From positions 1 to 28,227 of the forward strand of contig CAMYCX010000008.1 in assembly GCA_947254705.1 (NCBI GenBank): a stretch of 28,227 nucleotides of DNA, in the 5' to 3' direction. The translations under genes and the position numbers were made by a program. Under the pieces are notes generated by a model that searched no databases, was not told the DNA's origin, and saw only the letters and a list, made by a program, of their open reading frames with translations. Positions 1 through 7,494 of the stretch are shown piece after piece (position 1 is the stretch's first letter; each line of letters starts with the position of its first letter). Origin of the DNA: an uncultured Veillonellaceae bacterium (GTDB lineage Bacteria > Bacillota > Negativicutes > Veillonellales > Negativicoccaceae).

Positions 1-58
1 ATGTCGCGATGATTGACTTTGCAGGCAAAGTTGACGGCAAAGTCAATCATCGCGACAT
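1..58. repeat. Perfect 22-bp inverted repeat at the window edge (probable fold-back chimera)
   Basis: Bases 1-22 are the exact reverse complement of bases 37-58, with a 14-base spacer. The plus strand from base 9 reads MIDFAGKVDGK, the expected continuation of the trigger factor PPIase domain. The minus strand reads the same MIDFA and then diverges. The sequence therefore contains the same gene piece in both orientations, which fits a chimeric or palindromic contig end better than a biological hairpin. Confidence 0.85.
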
Positions 59-548
59 CGCCGTTTTCCAGTTTACCGTTTTCCACGGCAACCAGCTTGG
101 CATGTTGTTTCGCCATTGCCTGCAGTTGTTCTTCCACCATTTCCGGTGTAACTTTCGTATGCGTATGTTCAACCGTCAAGTCTTTATAGTCACCCAGTTT
201 TACTTCCGGCTTTTTAACGAACGTTGCTTTGAACGTCATATCTTTGCCTTCTTCAAAGGTCACCATATCGATGTCCGCTTGGGTTACCGGTACGAGATTT
301 TCTTCCCGTAACGCCTTGTCATAGAAACGGTTGACGAGCAATTCGCCGGCTTCTCCGAGTACGACGTCTTTTCCAAAATGCGCTTCCAAAATTTTACGCG
401 GTGCTTTCCCTTTACGGAATCCAGGAATATTCACTTGCTGCGCCAATCGGGCGACAGCTTCCTTAATTCCTTTAGCGACTTCTGCCGCAGGAACCTCAAT
501 GGTCAATGTAACTTGGTGTTGATCCACCGGCGTAGTTTCTACTTTCAT
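1..548 (-). CDS. tig: Trigger factor, N-terminal part (3' end lost at window edge)
   Basis: Ribosome-associated chaperone and peptidyl-prolyl isomerase that binds nascent chains at the exit tunnel. The minus-strand reading from ATG at 548-546 begins MKVETTPVDQHQVTLTIEVP and carries the ribosome-binding signature GFRKGKAPRKILE at about residues 43-55, which is diagnostic for the family. It then runs into the start of the PPIase domain (GDVAMIDFA). A strong Shine-Dalgarno, AAAGGAGG (560-567), fixes the start. Only about 170 genuine codons are present. The last dozen (below about position 36) are not real trigger factor: they read VNFACKVNHRD because the sequence folds back on itself at 1-58. 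The gene is downstream of serS on the same strand, separated from it by a terminator. Confidence 0.93.
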   Translation of the reverse strand, partial: MKVETTPVDQHQVTLTIEVPAAEVAKGIKEAVARLAQQVNIPGFRKGKAPRKILEAHFGKDVVLGEAGELLVNRFYDKALREENLVPVTQADIDMVTFEEGKDMTFKATFVKKPEVKLGDYKDLTVEHTHTKVTPEMVEEQLQAMAKQHAKLVAVENGKLENGDVAMIDFAVNFACKVNHRD

Positions 549-619
549 AAACAGTATATCCTCCTTTGTTGTCCGTCCTTTTGACAAACATGTTGCTGTT
601 CGATATATCCATAAAATAA

Positions 620-648
620 ATATTATCATAAACAGGCACAAATGACAA
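620..648 (-). promoter_or_regulatory. Possible tig promoter inside the serS terminator
   Basis: On the minus strand TTGTCA (648-643) is followed after 17 bases by TAATAT (625-620). The -35 box lies in the loop region of the serS terminator hairpin. The -10 match is weak (4 of 6), so this is tentative. Confidence 0.3.
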
Positions 649-660
649 ATTGTGCCTGTT
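628..660 (-). terminator. Rho-independent terminator after serS
   Basis: An 11-bp perfect stem (AACAGGCACAA at 631-641 and its complement at 650-660) with an 8-base loop lies 8 bases past the serS stop. On the minus strand it is followed by a short T-rich tail (TTTATGATAA). On the plus strand it is followed by a T-run at 659-664, so it may work in both directions. Confidence 0.75.
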
Positions 661-668
661 TTTTATTC

Positions 669-1952
669 TTATACTGTCGGTGCGGGGATCACGGTCCGTC
701 CGTGCATATAGTGTTGCAGTACCTTGGGAATCCGTACCGAACCGTCCGGCTGCTGATAGTTTTCCAATATCGCCGCTACGGTCCGTCCGACGGCCAACCC
801 CGAACCGTTCAGGGTATGCAAGTATGTCGCCTTGGTCTGCGGTGCCGGGCGATACTTGATATTCGCACGCCGCGCTTGGAAATCTTCGCAATTGGAGCAG
901 GAGGAAATTTCCCGGTACTTGTGCTGGGCCGGCATCCATACTTCCAAATCGTACGTCTTTGCCGCCGAAAAGCCGATATCCCCCGTACACAAAACAATGA
1001 CCCGATAGGCCAAGCCGAGTCGCTTGAGGATTTCTTCCGCCTCGGCCGTCATCTGTTCCAGTTCGGCGTAAGATTCTTCGGGTTTGGCAAATTTTACCAT
1101 TTCCACTTTATGGAACTGATGCTGGCGAATCAGACCGCGAGTATCCCGCCCCGCCGATCCCGCTTCCGCACGAAAACACGGAGTAAACGCACAAACACGT
1201 TCCGGCAACTGATCGGCATCCAGCACTTCATCGCGATGATAGTTGGTCAGCGGCACTTCCGCTGTCGGTGTCAAGTAGTAGGGCATACCTTCCACCTTGA
1301 ACATATCCTCGGCGAATTTCGGTAACTGCCCCGTTCCTACCATACTGTCGGCATTAATCAGATACGGCGGAATCATTTCCGTGAATCCGAATTCTTCCGT
1401 ATGCATGTCGAGCATGAAATTATAGACTGCACGTTCGAGTTTCGCTCCGAGTCCGACGTAAAAATGGAATCGTGCACCGGTGACTTTGGCCGCCCGTTCC
1501 GAATCCAAAATACCGAGTTTTGCTCCAATATCCCAATGTGCCAACGGTTCGCCGTCAAACGTCGGCAGTGTTCCAACCCGGCGAATTTCTACATTGTCAT
1601 TTTCGTCCGCTCCGATCGGTACATCCGGTGCACACATATTCGGCAGACGCAACAATCCGGCATGCAATTCGTCCTCGATTCCTCGCAACGCTTCATCGTA
1701 GGCAGTAATCTTGTCGCCCAATGCTTTCATCGCGGCAATATCTTCCGCTGCATCTTCTCCGGCCCGTTTCTTCGCCGCAATTTCTTTGCTGGCGCTGTTG
1801 CGTTCCTGTTTCCACGCTTCGACTTCGACGAGCATATCCCGTCGACGTGCGTCCAGCTCCAACAGGGTGTCTACATCTCCCTCGTAGTGGCGATGGGCCA
1901 AATTTTCGCGCACACGCTGCGGTTCTTCTCGAATCAATTTCATGTCTAACAT
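669..1952 (-). CDS. serS: Serine--tRNA ligase
   Basis: Class II aminoacyl-tRNA synthetase that charges tRNA(Ser), and tRNA(Sec) where present, in the cytoplasm. The 427-residue product has the family's usual length. Residues 1 to about 105 form the charged tRNA-binding coiled-coil arm, starting [11 protein letters not shown]. The catalytic domain shows TAEVPLTN (230-237), motif 2 around [21 protein letters not shown] (260-280) and motif 3 [18 protein letters not shown] near the C-terminus. The ATG at 1952 has an AGAGGG Shine-Dalgarno 8 bases upstream; a second Met three codons in is less well placed. It is the last gene of the serine cluster and probably shares the T-box-controlled transcript, but it also has a candidate internal promoter in the 62-base gap before it. 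Confidence 0.97.
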   Translation of the reverse strand: MLDMKLIREEPQRVRENLAHRHYEGDVDTLLELDARRRDMLVEVEAWKQERNSASKEIAAKKRAGEDAAEDIAAMKALGDKITAYDEALRGIEDELHAGLLRLPNMCAPDVPIGADENDNVEIRRVGTLPTFDGEPLAHWDIGAKLGILDSERAAKVTGARFHFYVGLGAKLERAVYNFMLDMHTEEFGFTEMIPPYLINADSMVGTGQLPKFAEDMFKVEGMPYYLTPTAEVPLTNYHRDEVLDADQLPERVCAFTPCFRAEAGSAGRDTRGLIRQHQFHKVEMVKFAKPEESYAELEQMTAEAEEILKRLGLAYRVIVLCTGDIGFSAAKTYDLEVWMPAQHKYREISSCSNCEDFQARRANIKYRPAPQTKATYLHTLNGSGLAVGRTVAAILENYQQPDGSVRIPKVLQHYMHGRTVIPAPTV

Positions 1953-1990
1953 GCGTATGTCCCTCTTTCCGTCATCATTTTATCGTTTCT

Positions 1991-1999
1991 ATTGTATCA
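1991..1999 (-). promoter_or_regulatory. Candidate extended -10 promoter of serS
   Basis: The minus strand reads TGATACAAT, a TGn-extended -10 with hexamer TACAAT (1996-1991), in the gap between the phosphatase gene and serS. No good -35 is visible. The wider string CTGTGATACAATA is also found upstream of talC. Confidence 0.45.
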
Positions 2000-2014
2000 C
2001 AGCCGACCGAGTTC

Positions 2015-2653
2015 TCACAGTCCGCGCTGTACGATACCGCTGCACAAATATCCCAAATGCGAGGTCGCATTCAGTGTGACTATCCGCCAGATACCGTCTT
2101 CGTATTCCAGCAGGTTCAAACAGCCGTTATCCTGCTTGAATTGCCAGAAATGTGCCGTCGATAATCCCAATATGTCCGCCAACAACACTTTATTTACTGC
2201 ATCATGCGCCACAACAAGTACCGTTTTCCCGTCATAGCGATGAATGTAATCCGCCAGTGCGTCACGTACACGCGCACGCACATCGTGTAAGGACTCTCCC
2301 TCCGGCATGGTTACCGTTTCGGGTGCCGTTCGCCATGCTACCAAGCGCGCTCCGTCAGTGCGAGCGATATCCGTACTGTAACGTCCTTCCCACGTACCGT
2401 GATGGATCTCCGTCCAACGAGCATCCGTCACAACGGTAAGGCCGTGCGCCTCGGCGGCGCCCGCCGCCGTATCTCGTGCCCGTGACAACGGACTGGCGAC
2501 GACCGCATCCAGCGGCACTTCCGCCATGGCCCGCGCGAGCGCCTTACCCTGCTCCACGCCGCGGGCAGAAAGCGCCGTATCCACTTGCCCTTGGTAGCGC
2601 CCCTGGAGATTCCATTCCGTTTCTCCGTGTCGTCCCAACCATAATCGTAGCAT
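2015..2653 (-). CDS. Histidine phosphatase superfamily protein; candidate phosphoserine phosphatase
   Basis: A 212-residue enzyme of the phosphoglycerate-mutase-like histidine phosphatase clan. It shows the catalytic RHGET motif (R8, H9), the phosphate-binding SPLSRARDTA (54-63), the acid E82 in EIHHGTWEG and the second catalytic His150 in VVAHD. These are enough for phospho-His chemistry but not for substrate assignment: the family includes GpmB, alpha-ribazole phosphatase CobC and metal-independent phosphoserine phosphatases. Context favours the last. The gene directly follows serC and serA, its ATG overlaps the serA stop by one base (TAATG), and no HAD-type SerB is seen here. The ATG at 2653 has GGAGG 6 bases upstream; a reading extended to 2722 runs back into serA and is rejected. 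The family is certain; the phosphoserine role is inferred. Confidence 0.9.
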   Translation of the reverse strand: MLRLWLGRHGETEWNLQGRYQGQVDTALSARGVEQGKALARAMAEVPLDAVVASPLSRARDTAAGAAEAHGLTVVTDARWTEIHHGTWEGRYSTDIARTDGARLVAWRTAPETVTMPEGESLHDVRARVRDALADYIHRYDGKTVLVVAHDAVNKVLLADILGLSTAHFWQFKQDNGCLNLLEYEDGIWRIVTLNATSHLGYLCSGIVQRGL

Positions 2654-4245
2654 TATATCCTCCCGTCGCCGCTGATCACCGATACGGCATCCACGCCCGC
2701 GATCGCTTCCAGCTCGCGGCACAATGCCGGCGATACCGTTCGATCAATGCCGATAGCCATCATATTTTTCCCCTCTTTGGCGGTTTGTCCCACTTGCATG
2801 CTGCGAATGTTGACGCCCGCCTGACCGAGCGTCGTTCCGATTTTACCGATCATACCCGGGCAATCGTCATGCGGAACAAGCAGCAGCTGTCCCCGCGGTA
2901 CAAATCGAATATCGTAATCGTCGATCCCCACGACATAGGGCACGCCGTCCGTCAACACCCCGACCAAGCGATGTGTTTGTGCCGCCGTGGTAATTTCCAC
3001 TGCCAGGGAATCATTGTATTCGCCGGTGCGGGTCGATTTGACTTCACGTACTTCGATGCCCCGTTCCGCCGCCAATGCCGCCGCATTGACCTGATTGACC
3101 TGTTCCTGCAGGATCGGATTGAGCAAGCCTTGCACGACCGTTGTCGTGATTGCCCGTGTATCCGATTCCGCCAATTTTCCCGTATACTCGACTGCCACTT
3201 GTCGGATCGGTTCTTGCGCCAACCCTACCGCCAAATTGCCGAGAGCGCCGGCCAGCGGAAAATACGGTGTCAAAATCGGTACGAGTTCCGGTGCAATCGG
3301 CGCGACATTCAGTGCCGCCGCCACCGGTTCTCCGCGTAATGCCTGCAAAATGCCGTGCGCAACATCGACGGCCACACCTTCTTGCGCTTCTTTCGTCGAT
3401 GCGCCCAAATGCGGCGTCAATACGACTTGCGGAAACGCCAGTAACGGACTGTCCGCCGCAAGCGGTTCCGTCGGGAATACATCGAGCGCCGCGCCGGCGA
3501 CCTTGCCCGACACAAGCGCCTCCGTCAAATCGGCAAGATTGATACAACCGCCGCGGGCGGCATTGACGATACGCACGCCGTCTTTCATCTGCGTGATGGT
3601 TTCCGCATTGATCAAATCACGCGTATCATCCGTGAGCGGCAAATGTAATGTCAAAAAGTCCGCTGCCGCAAACACCTCAGCCAATGTACCTTTGCGCACC
3701 CCCAGTTGGGCCGCTCGTTCGTCCGTCAAAAACGGATCGTATGCAATGACTTCCATCCCGAATGCCTGTGCTCTGAGCGCTACCCCCGATCCGATCCGAC
3801 CGAGTCCTAATACGCCGAGCGTACGCCCCTTGAGCTCCAATCCGACCAATTTTGCGCGATCCCAGCGGCCGGCACGCAACGACGCATCCGCTTCCGGGAT
3901 CCGCCGTGCCAATGCCAGCATTAATGCCATCGCATGCTCCGTAGCGGCATTGGTATTGCCGTTCGGCGCATTCAATACGATAATCCCCCGCTTGGTCGCA
4001 GCGGGAATGTCGATATTGTCCACACCGACTCCCGCACGACCGATCACGCGTAAATGTGTCGCTTTGGCCAGTACATCCGCCGTCAATTTCGTGGCGCTGC
4101 GCACCACGATCGCCACATACTCACCGATGGTGTCCTGCAGTTCTTGCGCCGTTAACTTCGGTCGCTCCACCACTTCATATTCCGTTTGTAAGATTTCAAC
4201 GCCCCATGCCGACACTCCGTCGGCGACCAATATTTTTTCCGCCAT
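2653..4245 (-). CDS. serA: D-3-phosphoglycerate dehydrogenase (long, ACT-domain form)
   Basis: Catalyses the first committed step of serine synthesis: 3-phosphoglycerate plus NAD gives 3-phosphohydroxypyruvate. The 530-residue length matches the long form with catalytic, intervening and ACT regulatory domains. The Rossmann motif GLGRIG is at 147-152. The catalytic residues of the D-2-hydroxyacid dehydrogenase family are R231 (NAARGG), E260 and H279 (TPHLGAS). The last ~75 residues (LLLVPHDDCPGMIGKIGTTL onward) form an ACT domain, likely the site of serine feedback inhibition. The start at 4245 (MAEKILVADG) has GAGGAG overlapping the serC stop, 10 bases downstream of that gene. A longer reading to 4275 overlaps serC and adds no conserved sequence. 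Confidence 0.97.
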   Translation of the reverse strand: MAEKILVADGVSAWGVEILQTEYEVVERPKLTAQELQDTIGEYVAIVVRSATKLTADVLAKATHLRVIGRAGVGVDNIDIPAATKRGIIVLNAPNGNTNAATEHAMALMLALARRIPEADASLRAGRWDRAKLVGLELKGRTLGVLGLGRIGSGVALRAQAFGMEVIAYDPFLTDERAAQLGVRKGTLAEVFAAADFLTLHLPLTDDTRDLINAETITQMKDGVRIVNAARGGCINLADLTEALVSGKVAGAALDVFPTEPLAADSPLLAFPQVVLTPHLGASTKEAQEGVAVDVAHGILQALRGEPVAAALNVAPIAPELVPILTPYFPLAGALGNLAVGLAQEPIRQVAVEYTGKLAESDTRAITTTVVQGLLNPILQEQVNQVNAAALAAERGIEVREVKSTRTGEYNDSLAVEITTAAQTHRLVGVLTDGVPYVVGIDDYDIRFVPRGQLLLVPHDDCPGMIGKIGTTLGQAGVNIRSMQVGQTAKEGKNMMAIGIDRTVSPALCRELEAIAGVDAVSVISGDGRI

Positions 4246-4255
4246 GATATTCTCC

Positions 4256-5329
4256 TCAGGCCTGTGCCTCGGCATATGCCGTCATCCAATCCGCTAACGC
4301 ATCCACTGCTGTCTGCGGTACTGCATTATATATCGATACCCGCAAGCCGCCGACCAGGCGATGCCCCTTGACACCGACAAACCCCTGCGCTTTGGCGGCC
4401 GCGATAAAGTCCGCTTCCGCGTCCCGACGGCGTAACGTAAACGTCACATTCATGTGCGAACGCGCTTGTGGTTCGGCGTGTCCGACAAACACCTCCGGAT
4501 ATCGATCAATCACCGCATACAGTCGATCCGCTTTCCGTTGCGCGCGGCGTTCCATCTCCGACACGCCGCCGTTTCGTTTCACCCAATCGAGCACCAGTCC
4601 CAGCATATAAATCGCATAGGACGGCGGCGTATTGTACAGCGAGCGGTTATCCGCATATGTACGGTACTGCAAGATCTTCGGCAAGCGCGTATTGGCTCGG
4701 CGAATCAGCTCCCGATCCATAATCACTACCGCCATTCCGGCCGGGCCGAGATTTTTCTGTGTGCCCGCATACACGGCGGCAACTTTTGTCCAATCAATCG
4801 GTCGCGCCGCAATATCACTCGACATGTCCGCGATCACCGGCACTTGCACTTGCGGAAATTCCCGATACTGTGTGCCGTAAATCGTATTATTCGTTGTGAT
4901 GTGTACATATGCCGTATCATCTTGCAGTGCACCGAATGCGGGAATATCACGATACCCGCCTGCCGATGCGTCCGAGATCTTATACGGTGCACCGTACAAA
5001 CCGGATTCCTGCATCGCCTTTGTCGCCCAAACGCCCGTATCGGCATACCCGATCGGCCGCCCCATCGCCAAGTTTGCCGGCAACATCATAAACTGATGAC
5101 TTGCCCCGCCCTGTACGAACATCACTTCATACGACTCCGGTACCGCCAACAGTTCTCTCAAATCCGCTCGTGCCTGCTCATGCAAGGCATCATATTCCGC
5201 ACTGCGATGACTGAGCTCCATAACCCCCATACCGGTACCGCGGTAATCCGTCATTTCCTCGGCCGCCCGTAGCAACACTTCTTCCGGTAATGCCGCCGGT
5301 CCGGCGTTAAAATTGTACGCTCGTTTCAT
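4256..5329 (-). CDS. serC: Phosphoserine aminotransferase
   Basis: PLP enzyme converting 3-phosphohydroxypyruvate and glutamate to phosphoserine, the second step of serine synthesis. The 357-residue protein starts MKRAYNFNAGPAALPEEVLL, the hallmark N-terminus, and carries the Schiff-base lysine K192 in AGTQKNLGPAG. Length is normal for the class V aminotransferase SerC family. The ATG at 5329 has AGGAGG about 8 bases upstream, directly after the second T-box terminator. The same frame stays open further upstream into the T-box leader, but that is RNA regulatory sequence, not coding. It is the first gene of the serC-serA-phosphatase-serS operon. Confidence 0.97.
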   Translation of the reverse strand: MKRAYNFNAGPAALPEEVLLRAAEEMTDYRGTGMGVMELSHRSAEYDALHEQARADLRELLAVPESYEVMFVQGGASHQFMMLPANLAMGRPIGYADTGVWATKAMQESGLYGAPYKISDASAGGYRDIPAFGALQDDTAYVHITTNNTIYGTQYREFPQVQVPVIADMSSDIAARPIDWTKVAAVYAGTQKNLGPAGMAVVIMDRELIRRANTRLPKILQYRTYADNRSLYNTPPSYAIYMLGLVLDWVKRNGGVSEMERRAQRKADRLYAVIDRYPEVFVGHAEPQARSHMNVTFTLRRRDAEADFIAAAKAQGFVGVKGHRLVGGLRVSIYNAVPQTAVDALADWMTAYAEAQA

Positions 5330-5348
5330 GATTCTGCCTCCTGTATAC

Positions 5349-5383
5349 AAAAAGAGAAGCCTCCCCCAGGGACGAGCTTCTCT
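5349..5383 (-). terminator. Second T-box terminator, just before serC
   Basis: On the minus strand AGAGAAGC (5383-5376) pairs with GCTTCTCT (5360-5353), followed by a T-run ending at 5349. It directly follows the second T-box sequence and competes with its antiterminator. Confidence 0.85.
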
Positions 5384-5400
5384 TTCTCGCGGTACCACCC
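5349..5400 (-). promoter_or_regulatory. Second T-box antiterminator/terminator module (no Stem I)
   Basis: The minus strand carries a second T-box core, GGGTGGTACCGCG (5400-5388), followed by the CGTCCCT partner strand and a terminator. Only 38 bases separate it from the T-run of the first unit, too few for its own Stem I and specifier loop. It therefore looks like a duplicated output module read by one tRNA-sensing domain, a layout known as a partially double T-box. Confidence 0.85.
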
Positions 5401-5438
5401 CGATTGCCGTTGCCGATTTCGATATTTCACCGCTAAAT

Positions 5439-5471
5439 AAAAAAATTCTCCATCCTTCTGGGACGAGAATT
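5439..5471 (-). terminator. First T-box terminator
   Basis: On the minus strand AATTCTCGTCC pairs with GGATGGAGAATT, followed by seven T residues (5445-5439). Confidence 0.85.
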
Positions 5472-5655
5472 CGCGGTGCCACCCAAATTGACCGTACAGC
5501 CATCTTTGCTACGCGTTATCGGGCGTACCCGTCAAACTCATCATTTGCCGCTCCGGAGCGGAACCTCGCCGTGTCCGTACAGGCTCGCACCGACCGCCTG
5601 CTCTCTGCCACTTTCACTGCGGATATTCTCCTTCTTTGCGTTAACTTTGAAGTTA
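5439..5655 (-). promoter_or_regulatory. T-box riboswitch leader of the serine operon (tRNA-Ser inferred)
   Basis: The leader of serC contains the T-box core GGGTGGCACCGCG (5484-5472) and a competing terminator. Upstream, Stem I shows an AGAGAG bulge (5606-5601) and the apical loop string GGTGCGAGCC (5591-5582). The 3' side of Stem I contains TCC twice, at 5562-5560 and 5557-5555. Either would be a serine specifier codon, in keeping with the operon, but the specifier loop was not folded. Uncharged tRNA(Ser) would stabilise the antiterminator and turn on serC-serA-phosphatase and probably serS. Leader start is estimated from the promoter. Confidence 0.9.
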
Positions 5656-5660
5656 CTGGG

Positions 5661-5689
5661 AGTATAGCAAATCTTTCCGTTCGTGTCAA
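5661..5689 (-). promoter_or_regulatory. Promoter of the T-box/serC operon
   Basis: On the minus strand a perfect -35 TTGACA (5689-5684) and -10 TATACT (5666-5661) are spaced 17 bases apart, about 8 bases upstream of the T-box leader. Confidence 0.85.
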
Positions 5690-5740
5690 CTGTAACTATA
5701 CATTTGTCATTTCCGACACAACAAACTGATTGCTCGGCAC

Positions 5741-5766
5741 AAAAAACGCCGTCCCTGACGGCGTTT
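5741..5766 (-). terminator. Terminator of the talC-glpX operon
   Basis: A perfect 9-bp stem (AAACGCCGT / ACGGCGTTT, 5744-5766) with a 5-base loop, followed on the minus strand by six T residues, lies 18 bases past the glpX stop. Confidence 0.9.
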
Positions 5767-5784
5767 CCCGTTTGCTTGTAACGA

Positions 5785-6747
5785 TCATACCTTGATGCTG
5801 AGTGCGCGATTACCGAATTTGTGAATCGTATCCACAAATCGTACCGTTCCCGTTTTATAGCGCATAATGATGGTTTCCGTCCGTGCGCCGCCGCCGAAAT
5901 ACTGTACCGGGCGCAAAATATTTCCCTGAGTAATCGCGGTTGCCGAGAAAATGCAATCGTCGCCCGAGACCAAATCATCGATACGGAAGATGCGATGAAT
6001 ATCATCGACACCCATTTCTTTGGCCCGACGAACCTCTTCATCCGAGTGCGGCGCCAACCGTCCCTGCATGTCGCCGCCGAGACATTTCAATGCGGCTGCC
6101 GCCAACACCCCTTCCGGCGCACCGCCCGTGCCGATCATCATATGAACCCCGGAACCTTCCACACCGACTTCAATGGCCGGTGTAACATCACCGTCCGTAA
6201 TCAAACGAATTCGCGCTCCCGCTTCCCGGCAATCACGAATAATTCCTTCATGCCGCTCCCGATCGAGCACGACCACGGTCAAATCATCCACCGAACGTTC
6301 CAACGCTTCCGCGACGCGACGCAAATTCTCCTTCACCGGCGCATCAATATCAATCCGTCCTGCCGCTCGCGGGCCGACGGCAATTTTTTCCATATACATA
6401 TCCGGCGCATGCAAAAGACATCCGCGCGGAGCAATCGCCAATACCGCAATCGCACCGTTCTGCCCTTTGGCAACCAGGTTCGTTCCTTCTACGGGATCGA
6501 CCGCGATGTCTACCTCCTCGCCGCCCATGCCGACTTTTTCGCCGATATAGAGCATCGGTGCCTCATCCATTTCCCCTTCGCCGATCACAACCGTGCCGTC
6601 AATATGCACCTTTTCAAACGCCTGACGCATACCGTCTACCGCCAACTGATCCGCCCCGTTTTTATCGCCACGACCGACCAGACGTCCGCACTTGAGTGCA
6701 GCGGCTTCCGTTACCCGCACAAATTCCATCGTCAATGTTCTGTCCAT
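5785..6747 (-). CDS. glpX: Class II fructose-1,6-bisphosphatase
   Basis: Metal-dependent phosphatase converting fructose-1,6-bisphosphate to fructose-6-phosphate in gluconeogenesis. The 320-residue protein matches GlpX length and carries GEGEMDEAPM (56-65, with metal ligand E57) and DPVEGTN (84-90), the metal and phosphate signature of the lithium-sensitive phosphatase fold. The substrate-contact stretch IGTGGAPEGVLAAAALKCLG follows in the C-terminal half. Start ATG at 6747 has GGAGG 7 bases upstream. It follows talC by 30 bases, so the two form an operon that supplies or drains the fructose-6-phosphate pool. Some GlpX enzymes also act on sedoheptulose-1,7-bisphosphate; that cannot be decided here. 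Confidence 0.96.
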   Translation of the reverse strand: MDRTLTMEFVRVTEAAALKCGRLVGRGDKNGADQLAVDGMRQAFEKVHIDGTVVIGEGEMDEAPMLYIGEKVGMGGEEVDIAVDPVEGTNLVAKGQNGAIAVLAIAPRGCLLHAPDMYMEKIAVGPRAAGRIDIDAPVKENLRRVAEALERSVDDLTVVVLDRERHEGIIRDCREAGARIRLITDGDVTPAIEVGVEGSGVHMMIGTGGAPEGVLAAAALKCLGGDMQGRLAPHSDEEVRRAKEMGVDDIHRIFRIDDLVSGDDCIFSATAITQGNILRPVQYFGGGARTETIIMRYKTGTVRFVDTIHKFGNRALSIKV

Positions 6748-6777
6748 ATCGTTTCCTCCATTCTTCGCCGCGCTGCG

Positions 6778-7422
6778 TTATTGATGCGCATTCTGCCAAT
6801 CGGAAATAAACCGTGCAATCCCCGCATCCGTCAACGGATGTTGTAACGCTGCAACCAGCACCTGATACGGCACCGTCGCAATGTCGGCTCCGGCACGTGC
6901 CGCCGCCGTCAAGTCCAGCGGCCGACGAATACTCGCCGCAATAATTTCCGTATCAATGCGATGCAGCGCAAATATGCTTGCAATATCCGCCACCAATGCC
7001 GTACCGTCTTCACCGATATCATCCAGACGCCCGATAAAAGGGCTGACAAACGCCGCCCCCGCACGTGCCGCCAACAAGGCCTGATTCGTTGAAAACACCA
7101 ACGTCATATTCACACGGATACCTTCATCCGCCAAGATGCGTGTGGCCGCCAGTCCGTCCGCCGTCACCGGCAATTTTACGACCACTTGCGGAGCCACTGC
7201 CGCCCATTCTCGTCCTTCCGCTACCATGCCGTCCGTATCCAACGCAATGACTTCCGCGCTGATCGGCCCGTCAACAATCGTCGCAATCTCGCGGATGACC
7301 TCTTTCGGATCACGTCCTTCTTTCGCCATCAACGACGGATTTGTCGTCACACCGCTCACAACACCCAGCCGTACAGCGGCACGGATATCTTCGACATGTG
7401 CCGTATCGACAAAAAATTTCAT
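6778..7422 (-). CDS. talC: Transaldolase / fructose-6-phosphate aldolase family protein
   Basis: A 214-residue protein of the short, class I transaldolase family (TalC/FSA). It starts [20 protein letters not shown], has the conserved [15 protein letters not shown] (22-36) and the Schiff-base lysine K83 in VVKLPVT. This short form covers both true transaldolases of Gram-positive bacteria and fructose-6-phosphate aldolases. In an organism with glpX next to it, a transaldolase role in the non-oxidative pentose phosphate pathway is the likelier one. First gene of the talC-glpX operon, with an extended -10 promoter about 40 bases upstream, divergent from the SGNH hydrolase gene. Confidence 0.93.
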   Translation of the reverse strand: MKFFVDTAHVEDIRAAVRLGVVSGVTTNPSLMAKEGRDPKEVIREIATIVDGPISAEVIALDTDGMVAEGREWAAVAPQVVVKLPVTADGLAATRILADEGIRVNMTLVFSTNQALLAARAGAAFVSPFIGRLDDIGEDGTALVADIASIFALHRIDTEIIAASIRRPLDLTAAARAGADIATVPYQVLVAALQHPLTDAGIARFISDWQNAHQ

Positions 7423-7460
7423 ATATTCGCCCCCGTCAATTATATATTTCTTTCTTACTT

Positions 7461-7469
7461 ATTGTATCA
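7461..7469 (-). promoter_or_regulatory. Candidate extended -10 promoter of talC-glpX
   Basis: The minus strand reads TGATACAAT (7469-7461), about 40 bases before the talC ATG. The surrounding CTGTGATACAATA is identical to the serS upstream element. The -35 region is poor. Confidence 0.5.
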
Positions 7470-7494
7470 CAGTTTTCACCCTACTCCGTGTCCG

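Noticed and set aside
9..311. Plus-strand reading of 100 codons starting MIDFAGKVDGK
   Set aside because: Its first codons are genuine trigger factor only because of the fold-back; the rest is antisense to tig.
3095..4297. 400-codon plus-strand open frame opposite serA
   Set aside because: Low-complexity, Ser/Ala/Pro-rich translation typical of an antisense shadow of a GC-rich gene; no ribosome binding site or motif.
5401..5438. A second complete T-box Stem I between the two terminators
   Set aside because: Only 38 bases are available and neither the AGAGAG bulge nor the apical loop motif is present.
5330..5503. Longer serC starting at 5503
   Set aside because: The extra codons translate the T-box core and terminators; serC has a proper ATG and Shine-Dalgarno at 5329.
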